Positions 15,292-16,211 of a DNA stretch of 16,211 nt are shown here, piece by piece; the first letter of the stretch is position 1, and each line of letters begins with the position of its first letter. Position numbers and translations under genes: made by a program. Location of the stretch: assembly GCA_031284445.1 (NCBI GenBank), contig JAISZW010000002.1, forward strand, positions 1 through 16,211, written 5' to 3'. The stretch is from Candidatus Methanovirga basalitermitum. GTDB lineage: Archaea; Methanobacteriota; Methanobacteria; Methanobacteriales; Methanobacteriaceae. The notes below the pieces were generated by a model. It searched no databases. It saw nothing but the letters and a program-made list of their open reading frames with translations, and was not told where the DNA came from.

Positions 15292-15626
15292 TTAGACTAA
15301 AAAGGATTCTACATTTGGTTTAACCCATAATATGTCTTCTTTTAAAATTACATCACCTTTAAATATGTTATCAACATTATGCACATTACTTTTTTTTCAC
15401 TATTTGCAAATATTTTTATATCACATGGAATACTAACTTCTAAATAATTATCAGATTGTTTAGTTATATTATACCCATAACCAGAATCACCAACCATATT
15501 AAAAATCATATAGTTGGATATATAATAATATCCACCAACTAAAGCAATTGTTACTAAAACACCTACCAAGATATAGGTGTTAGATTTTTAACAAAAATCG
15601 AAGCATGAATAAACTTTATCTTCCAT
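15292..15626 (-). pseudogene. small single-pass membrane protein gene broken by a nonsense codon and an A8 frameshift
   Basis: From ATG 15626 the frame reads MEDKVYSCFDFC, then a TAA at 15588-15590. It continues in the same frame with KSNTYILVGVLVTIALVGGY, a clear hydrophobic membrane segment, and GDSGYGYNITKQSDNYLEVS to NSEKK at about 15390. There a run of eight A (minus strand, 15389-15396) interrupts the frame. Shifting at this run continues it as SNVHNVDNIFKGDVILKEDI and then WVKPNVESFLV to a stop at 15292. The repaired protein would be about 110 residues, a membrane anchor followed by a small soluble domain. A shorter ORF from TTG 15569 exists, but it ends soon after the A-run. I do not recognise the family. 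Confidence 0.5.
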
Positions 15627-15853
15627 GTTTTAAGGCTTTAATCATGCTGTTTTTTAGAAGTACATTTTTATATTGGAATTTAAATTAAAATACTTAATAT
15701 ACAATTTTGATATAGTATAACAAATAAATATTTAAGCTCCGTTGAATATGCAAAAAATAACTTATAGTAAAAATACTTTAAAACAAAATCCAAATGTTTA
15801 ATGAGTATTTTTAACATTTTTAAAGAATTTTTTTATTTTTTAAAGTTAGAAAC
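15627..15853. other. AT-rich stretch with no recognisable gene
   Basis: I see no coding frame here on either strand. An inverted repeat AGCATGA (15602-15608) / TCATGCT (15642-15648) followed by a T-run overlaps its left edge, and the right part is runs of A and T leading into the hairpin array. Confidence 0.4.
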
Positions 15854-15854
15854 G

Positions 15855-16018
15855 GGAAATCAAAGATTTCCCTAAATTCACTTTGCGAATAAACAGAAAA
15901 TCAAAGATTTCCCTAAATTCACTTTGCGAATAAACAGAAAATCAAAGATTTCCCTAAATTCACTTTGCGAATAAACAAAAAATCTTTGATTTTTCTAAAT
16001 TCACTTTGTGAATAAATC
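15855..16018. repeat. four tandem copies of a 41-bp unit, each with two hairpins
   Basis: Units begin at about 15855, 15896, 15937 and 15978, exactly 41 bases apart. Each holds a hairpin of the type AAATC-AAA-GATTT, the linker CTAA, a second hairpin ATTCAC-TTT-GCGAAT and the linker AAACA. Copies 1-3 are nearly identical. Copy 1 has perfect 8-bp arms (GGGAAATC/GATTTCCC, 15854-15872). Copy 4 differs in a structured way: its first hairpin is AAAAATC-TTT-GATTTTT (15978-15994) and its second is ATTCAC-TTT-GTGAAT (15999-16013), both perfectly paired. There is no coding frame and no spacer, so it is not CRISPR. Confidence 0.88.
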
Positions 16019-16124
16019 TATGATTTTCTTTATTGAACTTGTTCAATTAGAAAGTATATGACTTTCTTTACTTAAAACTTGTTTTAAGTTAGAAAACGAA
16101 GTTTTCTTTATTTTAAAGCTTTAA
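16014..16124. repeat. continuation of the array: six further short hairpins of different sequence
   Basis: These follow head to tail with linkers mostly of 0-5 bases: AAATC-TAT-GATTT (16014-16026), ATTGAAC-TT-GTTCAAT (16032-16047), AGAAAGT-ATATG-ACTTTCT (16049-16067), ACTTAAAAC-TT-GTTTTAAGT (16070-16089), AGAAAAC-GAA-GTTTTCT (16091-16107) and TTAAAGCTTTAA (16113-16124). All arms pair perfectly although their sequences differ, so the hairpin form rather than the sequence recurs. Confidence 0.85.
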
Positions 16125-16211
16125 TAATTCTATTCATTGATATTTATAAGATTTCAACTACCATTATCAGAATAAAAGCCCTTAAAAATCTATCTAAATT
16201 TTGTCCAAGAT

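Noticed and set aside
15602..15655. Inverted repeat followed by a T-run as a terminator
   Set aside because: The loop is over 30 bases and it overlaps the start of the broken membrane-protein gene; no plus-strand gene lies upstream to be terminated.
15855..16018. Possible CRISPR array from the 41-bp repeats
   Set aside because: Copies abut each other with no unique spacers; the internal variation falls in hairpin arms, not between fixed repeats.
1..16211. tRNA or rRNA genes
   Set aside because: I scanned for GC-richer cloverleaf-like islands and GTTCxAxxC T-loop sequences in gaps and saw none convincing.

Overview
The window is very AT-rich, uses archaeal ribosome-binding sites (GGAGG and GGTGAT types) and carries the six-gene pyruvate:ferredoxin oxidoreductase operon in the order gamma-delta-alpha-beta-porE-porF that is typical of hydrogenotrophic methanogens. 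It also has a methanogen-type LL-diaminopimelate aminotransferase (DapL). Together these point to a methanogenic archaeon of the order Methanobacteriales. The extreme AT content and the amount of decayed insertion sequence suggest Methanosphaera or Methanobrevibacter; the genus is inference.

Layout. (1) 1-2100 is mostly wreckage. It holds a small zinc-ribbon ORF and a frameshifted relative, and on the minus strand the C-terminal tails of a type I restriction specificity subunit (HsdS) and of a homoserine acetyltransferase-like protein, then a frameshifted tyrosine recombinase. (2) 2099-5296 (minus) is an intact 1065-residue fused restriction-methyltransferase of the type IIG/Eco57I kind. (3) 5357-5496 is a five-copy 28-bp tandem repeat between this gene and the divergent por operon. 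(4) 5620-9378 (plus) is porC-porD-porA-porB-porE-porF. (5) 9407-10235 (minus) is the truncated, frameshifted remnant of an ISH3-like transposase. (6) 10265-12274 (minus) is dapL followed by a protein with a C-terminal tRNA-binding OB fold. (7) 12300-13810 (minus) is an IS200/IS605-type element with an intact tnpA and a tnpB intact only in its C-terminal third. (8) 13828-15285 (minus) is the wreckage of an IS630-type and another DDE transposase. (9) 15292-15626 is a broken small membrane-protein gene. (10) 15854-16124 is a dense array of about 13 short hairpins, the first part made of 41-bp tandem units.

How the genes work together. PorCDAB interconverts acetyl-CoA + CO2 and pyruvate using ferredoxin. 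PorE and PorF are polyferredoxins expected to carry electrons to or from the complex. DapL makes LL-diaminopimelate for lysine. These are the metabolic core genes. Around them lies a strand-biased accessory region: almost everything non-core is on the minus strand and most of it is decayed. The clearly intact accessory genes are the type IIG enzyme and TnpA. The least explained structures are the hairpin array at the right end and the 28-bp repeats upstream of the restriction gene.
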